Origin: Labilibaculum sp. DW002
GTDB lineage: Bacteria > Bacteroidota > Bacteroidia > Bacteroidales > Marinifilaceae
NCBI RefSeq assembly: GCF_029029525.1
Contig: NZ_JAKJSC010000004.1
Coordinates: 1 to 64,000, forward strand
DNA length: 64,000 nt
Reading direction: 5' to 3'
Both the position numbers and the translations under genes were made by a program. The notes beneath the pieces are model-generated. The model was given only the letters and a program-made list of their open reading frames with translations, was not told the origin of the DNA and did not search any database. Numbering within the stretch: the stretch's first letter is position 1; each line of letters begins with the position of its first letter. Shown piece by piece: positions 17,012 to 25,388 of this stretch.

Positions 17012-17551
17012 TTAAGAATTTAAGAGAATTTTTACTTTTTGGAACAAAATAGCGAGTTGCTCAGAACTAGATTCGCCATTTGCTAGAAATTGAATTTTAC
17101 CTTCTCGGTCTAAAAGAAATAGATAACATAGCTTTTTGTCCTCTACACCAAAATAGGTAAAGTAAGTATCTAAAGGTCCGTAATAAGTCATTACATTTTT
17201 GTGCATGCTTTCTACTATTCCGCCTCTCATTCCATTATCAATATATCCTGATATCCAGGAGTAGAAATTACTGATCATAGGGATTTCCAGGAAGCGAAAA
17301 TCAGAATTATTGCTAAATTCTTGCATTAAAGGAGTGGTCCAACTGTCAATTTGAGGCTGCGTACCTCTTTTAAAGGCAACAATTAAAATGCTCACTTTCC
17401 CTTTGCAATGTTCTGGAATAGTGATTTTTTTATAGGATAATAATTCCCCAGTAATTTCGGGAAAAGATTCACCTATTTGAAGCTTTTGTGCAAAAAGAAC
17501 ATGAGTTAAGAGCAAACAAAGCATTAGAAAAACAACAGCTGGTTTTACCAT
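17012..17551 (-). CDS. Exported ATP10-like thioredoxin-fold protein
   Basis: The 179-aa protein has a signal peptide (about 1-21, cleaved after 'VLFA'). The mature part follows the peroxiredoxin/ATP10-like pattern: 'GESFPEITGELLSYKKI', then 'GKVSILIVAFKRGTQPQIDSW', 'RFLEIPMISNFY' and 'LFLLDREGKIQFLANGESS'. No CxxC is present, so a thiol-disulfide role is unlikely. ATP10 in mitochondria is an assembly factor for ATP synthase; in bacteria the function of such proteins is not established. The hypothetical gene upstream ends only 6 bases before it, so they form an operon. Confidence 0.6.
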   Translation of the reverse strand: MVKPAVVFLMLCLLLTHVLFAQKLQIGESFPEITGELLSYKKITIPEHCKGKVSILIVAFKRGTQPQIDSWTTPLMQEFSNNSDFRFLEIPMISNFYSWISGYIDNGMRGGIVESMHKNVMTYYGPLDTYFTYFGVEDKKLCYLFLLDREGKIQFLANGESSSEQLAILFQKVKILLNS

Positions 17552-17557
17552 GAGGAT

Positions 17558-17890
17558 TTATTCTTTATAATGATTTTGAATTATTTTAAAAGTCCTTTTT
17601 GATAATTGAATTCGGTCTGGTAAGGTCGTTTCTTTTAAATTTGCTTTTACCAGTTTATACAATTCTGTTACTTGTTTGTATTCTTTGGTTTTTTTAAGAA
17701 ATGTTTTAGGTTTTCCAATGAATTGACCAGGGGAGCATTCAACTATAGGAGATAAGTTAATCCATTTTTTAGTGAGTGTAAATGTGATTTTTGCTTTCAG
17801 TCCCAAATCTGAATTCCCAAGAACAATATCTCCATCTTTATTGGTTGTCCAAAAGTATTTTTCGGTGTTTTTTATTAATTCTTCAAGCAT
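17558..17890 (-). CDS. Small cytoplasmic hypothetical protein (110 aa)
   Basis: No family recognised. The protein is basic, has no signal peptide or membrane segment, and is predicted mixed alpha/beta. 'NKDGDIVLGNSDLGLKAKIT' suggests a beta hairpin, and the C-terminus is helical and Lys-rich. It is the first gene of a two-gene minus-strand unit with the ATP10-like protein, 6 bases apart, and is divergent from the metallophosphatase gene. Confidence 0.6.
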   Translation of the reverse strand: MLEELIKNTEKYFWTTNKDGDIVLGNSDLGLKAKITFTLTKKWINLSPIVECSPGQFIGKPKTFLKKTKEYKQVTELYKLVKANLKETTLPDRIQLSKRTFKIIQNHYKE

Positions 17891-18003
17891 AACATATAAA
17901 TTTTTCGTTACTTCAGATGTAATCGTTACTTCACTACTATAATTTATAAAAAAAATAGAACTTTAGCAGTAGCTTTTTAACCTCAATTTAAAGAAAAACA
18001 ATA

Positions 18004-18876
18004 ATGATTTGTGATATTGATTCTGGAAACTTAATGATTGTCTCGGATTTGCATGGGAATGGCGATGATTTCCGTCAAGTATTGCGCGTGTATGAGCAAT
18101 TGAAAAAGGAGAAGAAAGCAGATTATTTGATTTTTTTAGGCGACTTAATTCATGCTTATCCAGGTAAGAGGAAAGATGAATCGGTAGAAATTATTGAAGA
18201 GCTTTTGGATTTTAAAGCAAATAAAAAGGGAAGTGATATAATTTGTTTGCTAGGAAATCATGAATTTGTACATATTTACCATATTCCTTTAGCGCGTGGA
18301 CATCTGGAATTTACCACTTATTTTGAAAATCGTATTCGTAAATGCAGAGAGATTATCATTCGTTTTTTTATGGATATGCCTTTGATGATACGAACCAAAG
18401 GAGGTGTGTTAATTAATCATTCTGGTGGTTCAAATCGCTATCGTGAAGAAGAAGAATTTGGTTTTAATTGGCTGAAAGATTATCGGCACAAGGGAAATTT
18501 CGAATCTCATCTAAAAAATATTTCTAAATACGATCCGCAAATAGGTTCCGATTTTATGCGAACTGCCGAAGGTGATTATTTATGGGATATACTAATGAAT
18601 GGAAACGAAAGGCAGTATGGGAATGATTACTTGCAATATAATGATGATTTATTGAATGTAATGAGTGAGGACCGAAAGGAAATGCCAATGAATAAAATTG
18701 TAAGCGGTCATATTGGTGTTGATTATGGCGTAGAAATAATAGGTGATACGCAAGTTAGAATTTGTACAAGCGCAGGAAGTTTGGGAGATCTGGAAAAAAA
18801 GTTCTTGCTAATTGATGCATCGAAAAACTATTCTAATGTAAGGGAATTGTTAAAGTGTTCTAGGGATTTATATTAA
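18004..18876 (+). CDS. Calcineurin-like metallophosphatase
   Basis: The 290-aa cytoplasmic protein has all metal-binding motifs of the superfamily: 'SDLHGNG' (Asp15, His17), 'FLGDLIH' (Asp47), 'LLGNHEF' (Asn85, His86) and a late 'VSGHIGVDYG'. A middle insertion (about 105-215) is rich in charged residues and separates the two halves. It may act as a protein phosphatase or nucleotide hydrolase; the substrate cannot be read from the sequence. It is convergent with the AraC regulator gene, 7 bases apart, and no terminator was seen between them. Confidence 0.85.
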   Translation: MICDIDSGNLMIVSDLHGNGDDFRQVLRVYEQLKKEKKADYLIFLGDLIHAYPGKRKDESVEIIEELLDFKANKKGSDIICLLGNHEFVHIYHIPLARGHLEFTTYFENRIRKCREIIIRFFMDMPLMIRTKGGVLINHSGGSNRYREEEEFGFNWLKDYRHKGNFESHLKNISKYDPQIGSDFMRTAEGDYLWDILMNGNERQYGNDYLQYNDDLLNVMSEDRKEMPMNKIVSGHIGVDYGVEIIGDTQVRICTSAGSLGDLEKKFLLIDASKNYSNVRELLKCSRDLY

Positions 18877-18883
18877 AATATGA

Positions 18884-19762
18884 CTATTGAGAAAATGATT
18901 CCAAACCTTGACCTCTGAGCTGTAAAGGAGCTTTTCCAGTTAATGCTTTAAATTGTTTGTTAAAATAGGATGGACTATTAAAACCACACTCGTAGGCAAT
19001 TTGAGAAACAGTTAAACTACCTTCTGCCAATAGTTTTTTTGAATAATTGATTCGCATTTCATTTAAAAATTCAGAAAACGTTTTTTTGGTCTTACTTTTA
19101 AAAAAACGACAAAAAGCAGTTTTGCTCATGTTAGCCAGTTTGGCAGCTTCTTCTAACTCAATTTTTTGCTGGAAATTGGCACTGACATATTCGTAGATTT
19201 TATAAAGCTTTTGATTGCTTCTTTGCTGAAAGGATTCTACAAAATTTTTCGATGCCAGATATTCGAGATCATCGGATTGTGCGAGAATTTGTAAAATTTG
19301 AAGTAAAATAATGATCCGCTGAGAGAAATCGGATGCATGTAAGGTTTTTAGATGTTGAATAATCTTGTATTTTGTACTTCCGTCGATTCGGACTCCTTGA
19401 AAAGATTTTTTCAGAAAGCTTTTAATACGATACATTTCAGGAATCAAGAAGAATTCCTTTCCAAAACTATCTTCTTTGAAATGAACAACCCAGGCTATTG
19501 CATGCAAATCAGGATTCTTCTGATAATGTGCTTCCTCATTTTTCATCACATGTGGGATGTTTGGCCCAAGAAAAATCATATCGCCATCCGTAAATTTATC
19601 AATACAGTCTCCAACGATTAATGTTCCCTGACTTTTTTCGATATAAATCAATTCAAATTCAGGATGATAATGCCAAGCTACTTCAATATGTGGTAATACG
19701 TCAATTTTAGAACGAAAAGAATGCTCGTTTTTTATAGGGATTTGTTCTAGTTGCAATGACAT
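18884..19762 (-). CDS. AraC-family transcriptional regulator with cupin sensor domain
   Basis: The 292-aa protein has an N-terminal cupin (about 20-110; 'PHIEVAWHYHPEFELIYI', 'DMIFLGPNIPHVM') for ligand sensing. A C-terminal pair of helix-turn-helix units (about 190-285) includes 'LEEAAKLANMSKTAFCRFFK' and 'VSQIAYECGFNSPSYFNKQF'. It is divergent from the sugar transporter-glucokinase genes with 257 bases between, which suggests it controls them. A triple 8-bp repeat at 19933-19956 in the shared spacer is a possible binding region. Confidence 0.88.
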   Translation of the reverse strand: MSLQLEQIPIKNEHSFRSKIDVLPHIEVAWHYHPEFELIYIEKSQGTLIVGDCIDKFTDGDMIFLGPNIPHVMKNEEAHYQKNPDLHAIAWVVHFKEDSFGKEFFLIPEMYRIKSFLKKSFQGVRIDGSTKYKIIQHLKTLHASDFSQRIIILLQILQILAQSDDLEYLASKNFVESFQQRSNQKLYKIYEYVSANFQQKIELEEAAKLANMSKTAFCRFFKSKTKKTFSEFLNEMRINYSKKLLAEGSLTVSQIAYECGFNSPSYFNKQFKALTGKAPLQLRGQGLESFSQ

Positions 19763-19932
19763 AATTGTACTATTTTATCTCAGGCTAGATAGTTTTTATT
19801 AATTATAGGTAATAAATTGTTATCTGAGCTTTGTTAAATTAAATTCAGACTTATAGGATCCAATGAGAATCTTACTTGTATAAAATTACCATATACTTTA
19901 TCTTAATTAAATAATCATGTAAATATAGTGCA

Positions 19933-19956
19933 ATAAAATGATAAAATAGTAAAATG
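19933..19956. promoter_or_regulatory. Triple 8-bp direct repeat in the AraC/transporter spacer
   Basis: Three consecutive 8-mers, ATAAAATG, ATAAAATA and GTAAAATG, lie about 65 bases before the transporter ATG. Direct repeats in phase are typical of AraC-family sites, but AT-rich chance similarity is possible. Confidence 0.3.
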
Positions 19957-20019
19957 CTATGCTCTGGAATTTATTGAGATTTGTAAACAGAATTACAAAC
20001 GATTGAAAAACGATAAAAT

Positions 20020-21252
20020 ATGGTGTCTATTAATACTGCAACAAGCGCAAGTGGATCATCTGCACAAGCGTCAGGAATGAATTACAAAGGAGCTTTGGCA
20101 TTACTTACCTCTTTATTCTTTATGTGGGGATTTTTAACCTGTATGAATGATATTTTAATTCCACACCTGAAGGGTTTATTTGATTTAAATTTTACTCAGG
20201 CTATGTTGGTGCAGTTTACCTTTTTTGGAGCTTATTTTTTAATGTCATTACCTTCTGGATGGATAATTGGTAAGATTGGATATAAAATGGGTATTGTTAC
20301 AGGATTAAGTATTGCAGGTATTGGTGCAGCAATGTTTTATCCAGCAGCAGCATTGCATTCCTATGGCTTTTTCTTGTTTGCATTTTTTGTGTTAGCATCC
20401 GGAATTGTTATTCTTCAGGTAGCTGCCAATCCATTTGTAGCAGAATTAGGGAGTCCGGAAACTGCATCGAGTCGTTTAAACTTGACGCAAGGTTTTAATA
20501 GTTTAGGAACGACAGTTGCTCCAATGTTTGGAGCATATTTGATATTAGATAATAATAGTGATGATTTGATAAGCCAGGCTTCTGCTGTCCAAATGCCTTA
20601 TATTGGTTTGGCTGTGGCATTGGGACTGATCGCGTTGGTATTTGCTTTTGTAAAGCTACCAAAGATTATAGATGCTGAGGAGCAAAAAGCAGAAGGATCC
20701 GCATGGAATCACTCACATTTAGTTTTAGGAGCTATTGCCATTTTTATGTATGTAGGAGCTGAGGTTGCTATAGGTAGTGCTCTAGTAAGCTATTTAGGTA
20801 GTGATGCTCTTAATTTGTTTGGTGAAGCAAAAGCGGCCGGCTATGTTTCCATTTTTTGGGGCGGAGCAATGGTCGGTAGGTTTATCGGATCTGCTATTAT
20901 GAATAAAATATCAGCGAATAAACTTTTAGCTTTTAATGCTGTAATGGTTGTATTGCTTATTGTAGTAAGTATGATGACAACAGGTTATATAGCATTATGG
21001 AGCATTGTTTTGGTTGGTCTGTTTAATTCTATCATGTTTCCTACTATCTTTACGCTCGCAATTGATGGATTAGGACAACATACGAGTCAGGGATCTGGTA
21101 TATTGTGTCTTGCAATTGTAGGAGGAGCAATTGTTCCTTTACTTATGGGAGTATTAGCAGATAATTTTGGACTGCAAAACTCATTTATAATTACAGTTTT
21201 ATGCTATGCTTATATCTTTTACTATGCAGTAAAAGGTTTCAAACACAGTTAA
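20020..21252 (+). CDS. MFS hexose transporter, FucP/GluP type
   Basis: The 410-aa protein has 12 predicted transmembrane helices. It follows the fucose/glucose-galactose permease family: 'LTSLFFMWGFLTCMNDILIPHLK' region near the N-terminus (helix 1 at about 25-50), 'FFGAYFLMSLPSGWIIGKIGYK' region at about 70-92, and 'LQVAANPFVAELG' with 'SRLNLTQGFNSLGTT' near helices 4 and 5. It likely brings hexose into the cytoplasm with a proton or sodium ion. The ROK kinase starts 9 bases after its stop, giving a transport-phosphorylation pair, with an AraC regulator divergent. Confidence 0.9.
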   Translation: MVSINTATSASGSSAQASGMNYKGALALLTSLFFMWGFLTCMNDILIPHLKGLFDLNFTQAMLVQFTFFGAYFLMSLPSGWIIGKIGYKMGIVTGLSIAGIGAAMFYPAAALHSYGFFLFAFFVLASGIVILQVAANPFVAELGSPETASSRLNLTQGFNSLGTTVAPMFGAYLILDNNSDDLISQASAVQMPYIGLAVALGLIALVFAFVKLPKIIDAEEQKAEGSAWNHSHLVLGAIAIFMYVGAEVAIGSALVSYLGSDALNLFGEAKAAGYVSIFWGGAMVGRFIGSAIMNKISANKLLAFNAVMVVLLIVVSMMTTGYIALWSIVLVGLFNSIMFPTIFTLAIDGLGQHTSQGSGILCLAIVGGAIVPLLMGVLADNFGLQNSFIITVLCYAYIFYYAVKGFKHS

Positions 21253-21261
21253 TTTAATCAA

Positions 21262-22212
21262 ATGAAGGAAGTTGCATTAGGAATTGATATAGGAGGAACC
21301 AATACGGTTTTTGGTTTTATAGATAAAGAAGGTAAATGTTTATTGACAGGAAGCATTCCAACACAAAAACACCACGATATTAATGATTATTTGGATGAGT
21401 TATTTAAGCATGTTGAAAAAGAAATTGAGAATTCGCTAGAAGAACTTGATATTGTTGGGATAGGTATAGGTGCGCCTAATGCATGTTATTATACGGGAAC
21501 TATCGAAGATGCAGCGAATTTACGTTGGAAAGGGAGGATCCCTTTTGTTTCTCTTGTGAAGAAACGATTGGATGTACCCGTGTATATAACCAACGATGCT
21601 AATGCTGCTGCCATGGGAGAAAAGGTATTTGGAGCTGCTCGAAATATGAATAATTTTTTGGTTATTACGCTTGGAACAGGTCTTGGTAGTGGTATTTTTG
21701 TGAATGGTGATATTCTTCATGGACATGATGGATTTGCAGGTGAAGTAGGACACATGATTGTTCGAAAGAGCGGACGTGAGTGTGGCTGTGGTCGTAAAGG
21801 CTGTTTAGAAACCTATGTTTCTGCAACTGGTGTAAAAAGATCGGTTTATAAATTATTGGCAAGGCATACGGGAGATAGTGAATTGAGAGATATTCCTTTT
21901 AATAATCTTACTGCGAAAATGGTGGCTGAAGCAGCTAACAGAGGTGATGAGGTTGCAAAAGAAACTTTCACTTATACTGCGACTATTTTGGGGGAAGTGT
22001 TGGCAAATGTAGTTGCTGTTACAAGTCCAGAGGCTATCTTTTTATTTGGAGGTTTAACTAAAGCAGGTGATATTCTGTTTAAACCAGTTGAAGAAACCTT
22101 GGAAGAGCAACTCTTAGCAATTTACAAAGGGAAAATTAAAGTAATGCCTTCGGGGATTAAAGATAATGCTGCAGTTTTAGGTGCCGCAGCTTTAATTTGG
22201 AACAAAAAATAA
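21262..22212 (+). CDS. ROK-family glucokinase
   Basis: The 316-aa protein has the ATP-binding 'GIDIGGTNTVFG' (8-19). The sugar-binding and catalytic part carries 'VYITNDANAAAMGE' and 'GTGLGSGIFVNG', followed by 'GHDGFAGEVGHM'. The ROK zinc signature is 'CGCGRKGCLE'. It should phosphorylate glucose (or a close hexose) with ATP. It is co-transcribed with the hexose transporter. It could also process glucose released by the maltose phosphorylase locus at the far right of the window. Confidence 0.92.
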   Translation: MKEVALGIDIGGTNTVFGFIDKEGKCLLTGSIPTQKHHDINDYLDELFKHVEKEIENSLEELDIVGIGIGAPNACYYTGTIEDAANLRWKGRIPFVSLVKKRLDVPVYITNDANAAAMGEKVFGAARNMNNFLVITLGTGLGSGIFVNGDILHGHDGFAGEVGHMIVRKSGRECGCGRKGCLETYVSATGVKRSVYKLLARHTGDSELRDIPFNNLTAKMVAEAANRGDEVAKETFTYTATILGEVLANVVAVTSPEAIFLFGGLTKAGDILFKPVEETLEEQLLAIYKGKIKVMPSGIKDNAAVLGAAALIWNKK

Positions 22213-22247
22213 CCGATAGCTTTCATGCTTTTATGAAAGTGCCCCTC

Positions 22248-22276
22248 GTGCCTGCAATTTTGCAGGCACTTTTTGT
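22248..22276 (+). terminator. Terminator of the transporter-glucokinase operon
   Basis: GTGCCTGCAA (22248-22257) pairs with TTGCAGGCAC (22260-22269), with a practical 6-base loop, and is followed by TTTTTG. It lies about 35 bases after the stop. Confidence 0.88.
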
Positions 22277-22504
22277 TTGTAGAATTAGATTCTACAATAT
22301 GGGGGAAAGATTCCCCACTATTTTGTTTGGAAATGAACATGTGTAATTCTTAGATTTTTATTAAGGGGTTTGTAATTTATTGATTGTTAGCCGTGTTGCA
22401 GTGTCTTCTTGTGTTTCTTTTGTTTCTTTCTGTATTTCTGGCACAGATTTCTCATATCTATCTGTGAATTTGAATTGATGTAAACTTGTTAAAAATTAAG
22501 AATT

Positions 22505-23374
22505 ATGAGAAAGTTAGTATTTGCACTATTGGTATTACCACTATTTACAGCTTGTAACCAGAAAGAATTAAAGCAGTTGCGTGAGCAAAATGTTCAGTTA
22601 ACGCAAATGGCACAGGAGAAAGATTCAACCATTGATGATTTTGTAGAATCATTTGATGTTATTGCTGCAAATTTGGCAATTATTAAAGAGAAAGAGCAGA
22701 TTATTTCTGTGAGCGCAAGTGAAAATCCTACTCTTGGTCAGAAAGAACAAATTGTAACAGATTTAGGTTTGGTTAGAGACTTACTTGAAGAGAACAAGGC
22801 TAAATTAGAAAACCTTGATAAGAAGTTGAAGAATAGCTGGTACCAAAACTCTAAATTGAAGAAATTAGTTGCTAGTTTAAAAACGCAGATTGATGAGAAA
22901 GATGTTTCAATTAACGCACTTTCAGAGCAAATTGCACAATTAAGTGTTGAAGTTGATAATTTGAATGGTCAGGTAACAGAATTAAATGGGACCGTTGTTG
23001 CTTTGAACACAGAGAATGATAGCAAAGCTCAAACAATTGAAGAGCAAATAACTGATTTGCATACAGCTCATTACGTTATTGGTGATATTAAGGAATTAAA
23101 AACTAGAGAAGTTGTAACTTCTTCAGGTGGATTATTAGGAATTGGAGCAACAAATAAATTGAACCAAAAAATCAATCCTGAAAACTTTAATACAATTGAT
23201 ATTACACAAACAACTTCTATTCCTGTTTCAGGTAAAAAGGTAAGTTTGGTAACATCTCACCCAAGCGATTCATACCGTTTCGAAGGAACTGAAAAAGAAA
23301 TTGAAGCAATTACCATCTTAAACCCAGATGAGTTTTGGAAGGCATCAAAATATTTAGTTGTAGCAGTGAAATAA
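22505..23374 (+). CDS. Coiled-coil lipoprotein of the Bacteroidales Cbp1-like type
   Basis: The 289-aa protein has a lipoprotein signal peptide ('LPLFTAC', Cys17). A long coiled coil with heptads follows (about 20-190; 'QLREQNVQLTQMAQEKDS', 'LEENKAKLENLDKKLKNS'). The compact C-terminal domain (about 195-289) contains 'HYVIGDIKELKTREVV' and ends 'EFWKASKYLVVAVK'. The layout matches Bacteroidales lipoproteins annotated as Cbp1-family collagen-binding adhesins, recalled from general knowledge. Collagen binding should not be assumed for a presumably marine organism. It is transcribed alone with its own terminator. Confidence 0.7.
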   Translation: MRKLVFALLVLPLFTACNQKELKQLREQNVQLTQMAQEKDSTIDDFVESFDVIAANLAIIKEKEQIISVSASENPTLGQKEQIVTDLGLVRDLLEENKAKLENLDKKLKNSWYQNSKLKKLVASLKTQIDEKDVSINALSEQIAQLSVEVDNLNGQVTELNGTVVALNTENDSKAQTIEEQITDLHTAHYVIGDIKELKTREVVTSSGGLLGIGATNKLNQKINPENFNTIDITQTTSIPVSGKKVSLVTSHPSDSYRFEGTEKEIEAITILNPDEFWKASKYLVVAVK

Positions 23375-23396
23375 TTAAAGCAATAAAGCTTGGTTT

Positions 23397-23423
23397 AAGC
23401 ATCCCTTATTGGGATGCTTTTTT
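23397..23423 (+). terminator. Terminator of the coiled-coil lipoprotein gene
   Basis: AAGCATCCC (23397-23405) pairs with GGGATGCTT (23411-23419) around TTATT, followed by T residues. Confidence 0.9.
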
Positions 23424-23438
23424 ATGTTCTAGAAAATA

Positions 23439-23798
23439 TTAATGCTTTATTTTAGCATCGTAAATGCGCGATACAATTAGCAATGCAATTGCAGCAATAG
23501 CCATACCCGATTGTCCATCCTGTACTACCATATGGGCACTTAATGCAAGCACAAAATCGAAGAAGAATCCGGCATAGGCCCATTCTTTTAAAAGTTTCGA
23601 TTTGTTGCTCCAAATGGCAAGTAAGCCTAATAGTTTAGCTATGGCTAAAGGATAGATTACGAATGTAGGGAAACCCAAGCTTAGAAAAGTTTGACTCACC
23701 ATCTCATAATTAAAAATGTACATTGACGCTGACATCAACATCATAGCTGACAATAAGCCTGTAGCAATCCAATAAATAATTTTATTTCTTTTTTCCAT
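23439..23798 (-). CDS. DoxX-like four-helix membrane protein
   Basis: The 119-aa protein has four predicted transmembrane helices and DoxX-like features: 'IIYWIATGLLSAMMLMSASM' in helix 1, 'LGFPTFVIYPLAIAKLLGLL' over helix 2, and 'EWAYAGFFFDFVLALSAHMV' over helix 3. The family is linked to small-molecule or redox roles in some bacteria, but this subgroup has no known function. It is a single gene, convergent with the lipoprotein gene. Confidence 0.8.
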   Translation of the reverse strand: MEKRNKIIYWIATGLLSAMMLMSASMYIFNYEMVSQTFLSLGFPTFVIYPLAIAKLLGLLAIWSNKSKLLKEWAYAGFFFDFVLALSAHMVVQDGQSGMAIAAIALLIVSRIYDAKIKH

Positions 23799-24077
23799 GT
23801 GGTGAATTTTAATTTTGTTGTTGATCTATCAATAATAATCTATCGAAAAGTTAGTTATTTTAATTTACTTATTTAAATAAGTTCATATTTAACCTATTCA
23901 ATTGTAAAATAGCCGACAATCTTGTTTTGGAATCTGCTAGAGCTAGATTCTATATAATACAATTAATAGAAAAGATTGAGCAAATTTTCGTAACTTATAT
24001 ACATTCCTCTTGTCCCTATAAAGTGCAATTCTACGCACTATTCTTGATTTGTGTTGTAACGATTTAAGTTGGTTGAT

Positions 24078-25370
24078 ATGTCGAGTATAAAAGAAGGAAT
24101 TCATGATCATTTGATTGAATTACAGGAAGAAATAGATTGTATTTTTACTGCAGGGCGAAATACCAAAGTTTCAGAAGTTAATATTGGACAAATTTATGGT
24201 GGTATGAGAGGTGTGGTGGCCTTAGCATGCAATACGTCTTATGTTGATCCATACTCTGGGCTGCATATTGGTGATTACACTACAGATAATTTTTCGCATA
24301 AATTACCAGAAGAAATTTTTTTTCTGCTGAGTACTGGGAAATTTCCTGAGGCGGAATCTCTAGCAGAATTTCAGAATGATTTAAATCAACGTGCTCAGGT
24401 ACCACAGTATGTCTGGGATGTATTGCGAAACCTACCCAGAGATACACATCCAATGACAATGTTGAGTCTTGGGATTTTAAGTATGGAAAATGAATCTGTA
24501 TTTAAGCGGGAATATCAAAAAGGTATTGAAAAAAGAAATTACTGGAAGTACACGCTCGAAGATGCCTTAAATATTCTTGCGAAACTACCTTCTTTAGCCG
24601 CGGGGATTTATCGCATTCGATTTGGAAACGGTGTTTTAATTGCTCATGATTCTAAGCTTGATTGGTCGGGTAATTTAGTTCACATGCTGGGCATACCCGA
24701 TGGAGATAAAAGTTTTGCAGATTTAATGCGTTTGTATTTAGTATTGCATTGTGATCATGAAGGAGGAAATGTGAGTGCCTTTACTTCTCGGGTAGTGAAT
24801 TCTGCCTTGTCTGATTTATATTATGCAGTATCTGCTGGATTAAATGGCTTAGCAGGTCCTTTGCATGGTTTGGCTAATCAAGAATGTTTGCAATTTATAT
24901 TAAAAATAGATGAGCAGCTTTCTGATCAGGTGAGTGAAGAGGAATTAAAAGCTTATGTTCTTGATGTTTTAGATTCTGGAAAGGTGATTCCAGGATATGG
25001 TCATGCTGTATTGAGAGTTACAGATCCACGTTTTACGGCATTTATGAAATTCGGAGAAGAGAATTGTTCAAATAGTAGTTGTTTTAAGATTGCTAAGAAG
25101 TTATTTTCAGTAGTTCCAGATATTTTAAAGAATTACAAAGAAGGGAAAATTGCAAACCCATATCCGAATGTTGATGCGATGTCTGGTTCTCTTCTTCACC
25201 ATTTTGGATTGAAGCAGTTCGATTATTACACGGTTTTGTTTGGCGTTTCAAGGGTGATGGGTTTTTGTGCTCAAAATATACTTGCACAAGGATTAGGACA
25301 GCCAATAATTAGACCTAAGAGCGTAACTAATAAATGGGTTTTGGAAAATTTGGCTGTGAAAAAAAAGTAA
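24078..25370 (+). CDS. Citrate synthase, eukaryote (mitochondrial)-like type
   Basis: The protein is 430 aa from the ATG at 24078 (a TTG nine bases earlier is a less likely start). It condenses acetyl-CoA and oxaloacetate to citrate. Catalytic residues align with the mitochondrial enzyme: His263 in 'GLAGPLHGLANQE', His309 in 'PGYGHAVLRVTDPR' and Asp366 in 'NVDAMSG'. Long stretches such as 'DHEGGNVSAFTS', 'NYYTVLFGVSR'-like 'DYYTVLFGVSR' and 'IYGGMRG' are close to animal sequences and unlike the hexameric bacterial type. Bacterial enzymes of this type are known, for example in Geobacter. It is a single gene followed by a convergent histidine kinase. Confidence 0.92.
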   Translation: MSSIKEGIHDHLIELQEEIDCIFTAGRNTKVSEVNIGQIYGGMRGVVALACNTSYVDPYSGLHIGDYTTDNFSHKLPEEIFFLLSTGKFPEAESLAEFQNDLNQRAQVPQYVWDVLRNLPRDTHPMTMLSLGILSMENESVFKREYQKGIEKRNYWKYTLEDALNILAKLPSLAAGIYRIRFGNGVLIAHDSKLDWSGNLVHMLGIPDGDKSFADLMRLYLVLHCDHEGGNVSAFTSRVVNSALSDLYYAVSAGLNGLAGPLHGLANQECLQFILKIDEQLSDQVSEEELKAYVLDVLDSGKVIPGYGHAVLRVTDPRFTAFMKFGEENCSNSSCFKIAKKLFSVVPDILKNYKEGKIANPYPNVDAMSGSLLHHFGLKQFDYYTVLFGVSRVMGFCAQNILAQGLGQPIIRPKSVTNKWVLENLAVKKK

Positions 25371-25388
25371 TGATTTATTTTACAGATT

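Noticed and set aside
24069-24077. TTG start for citrate synthase
   Set aside because: An ATG three codons later gives the expected N-terminus.
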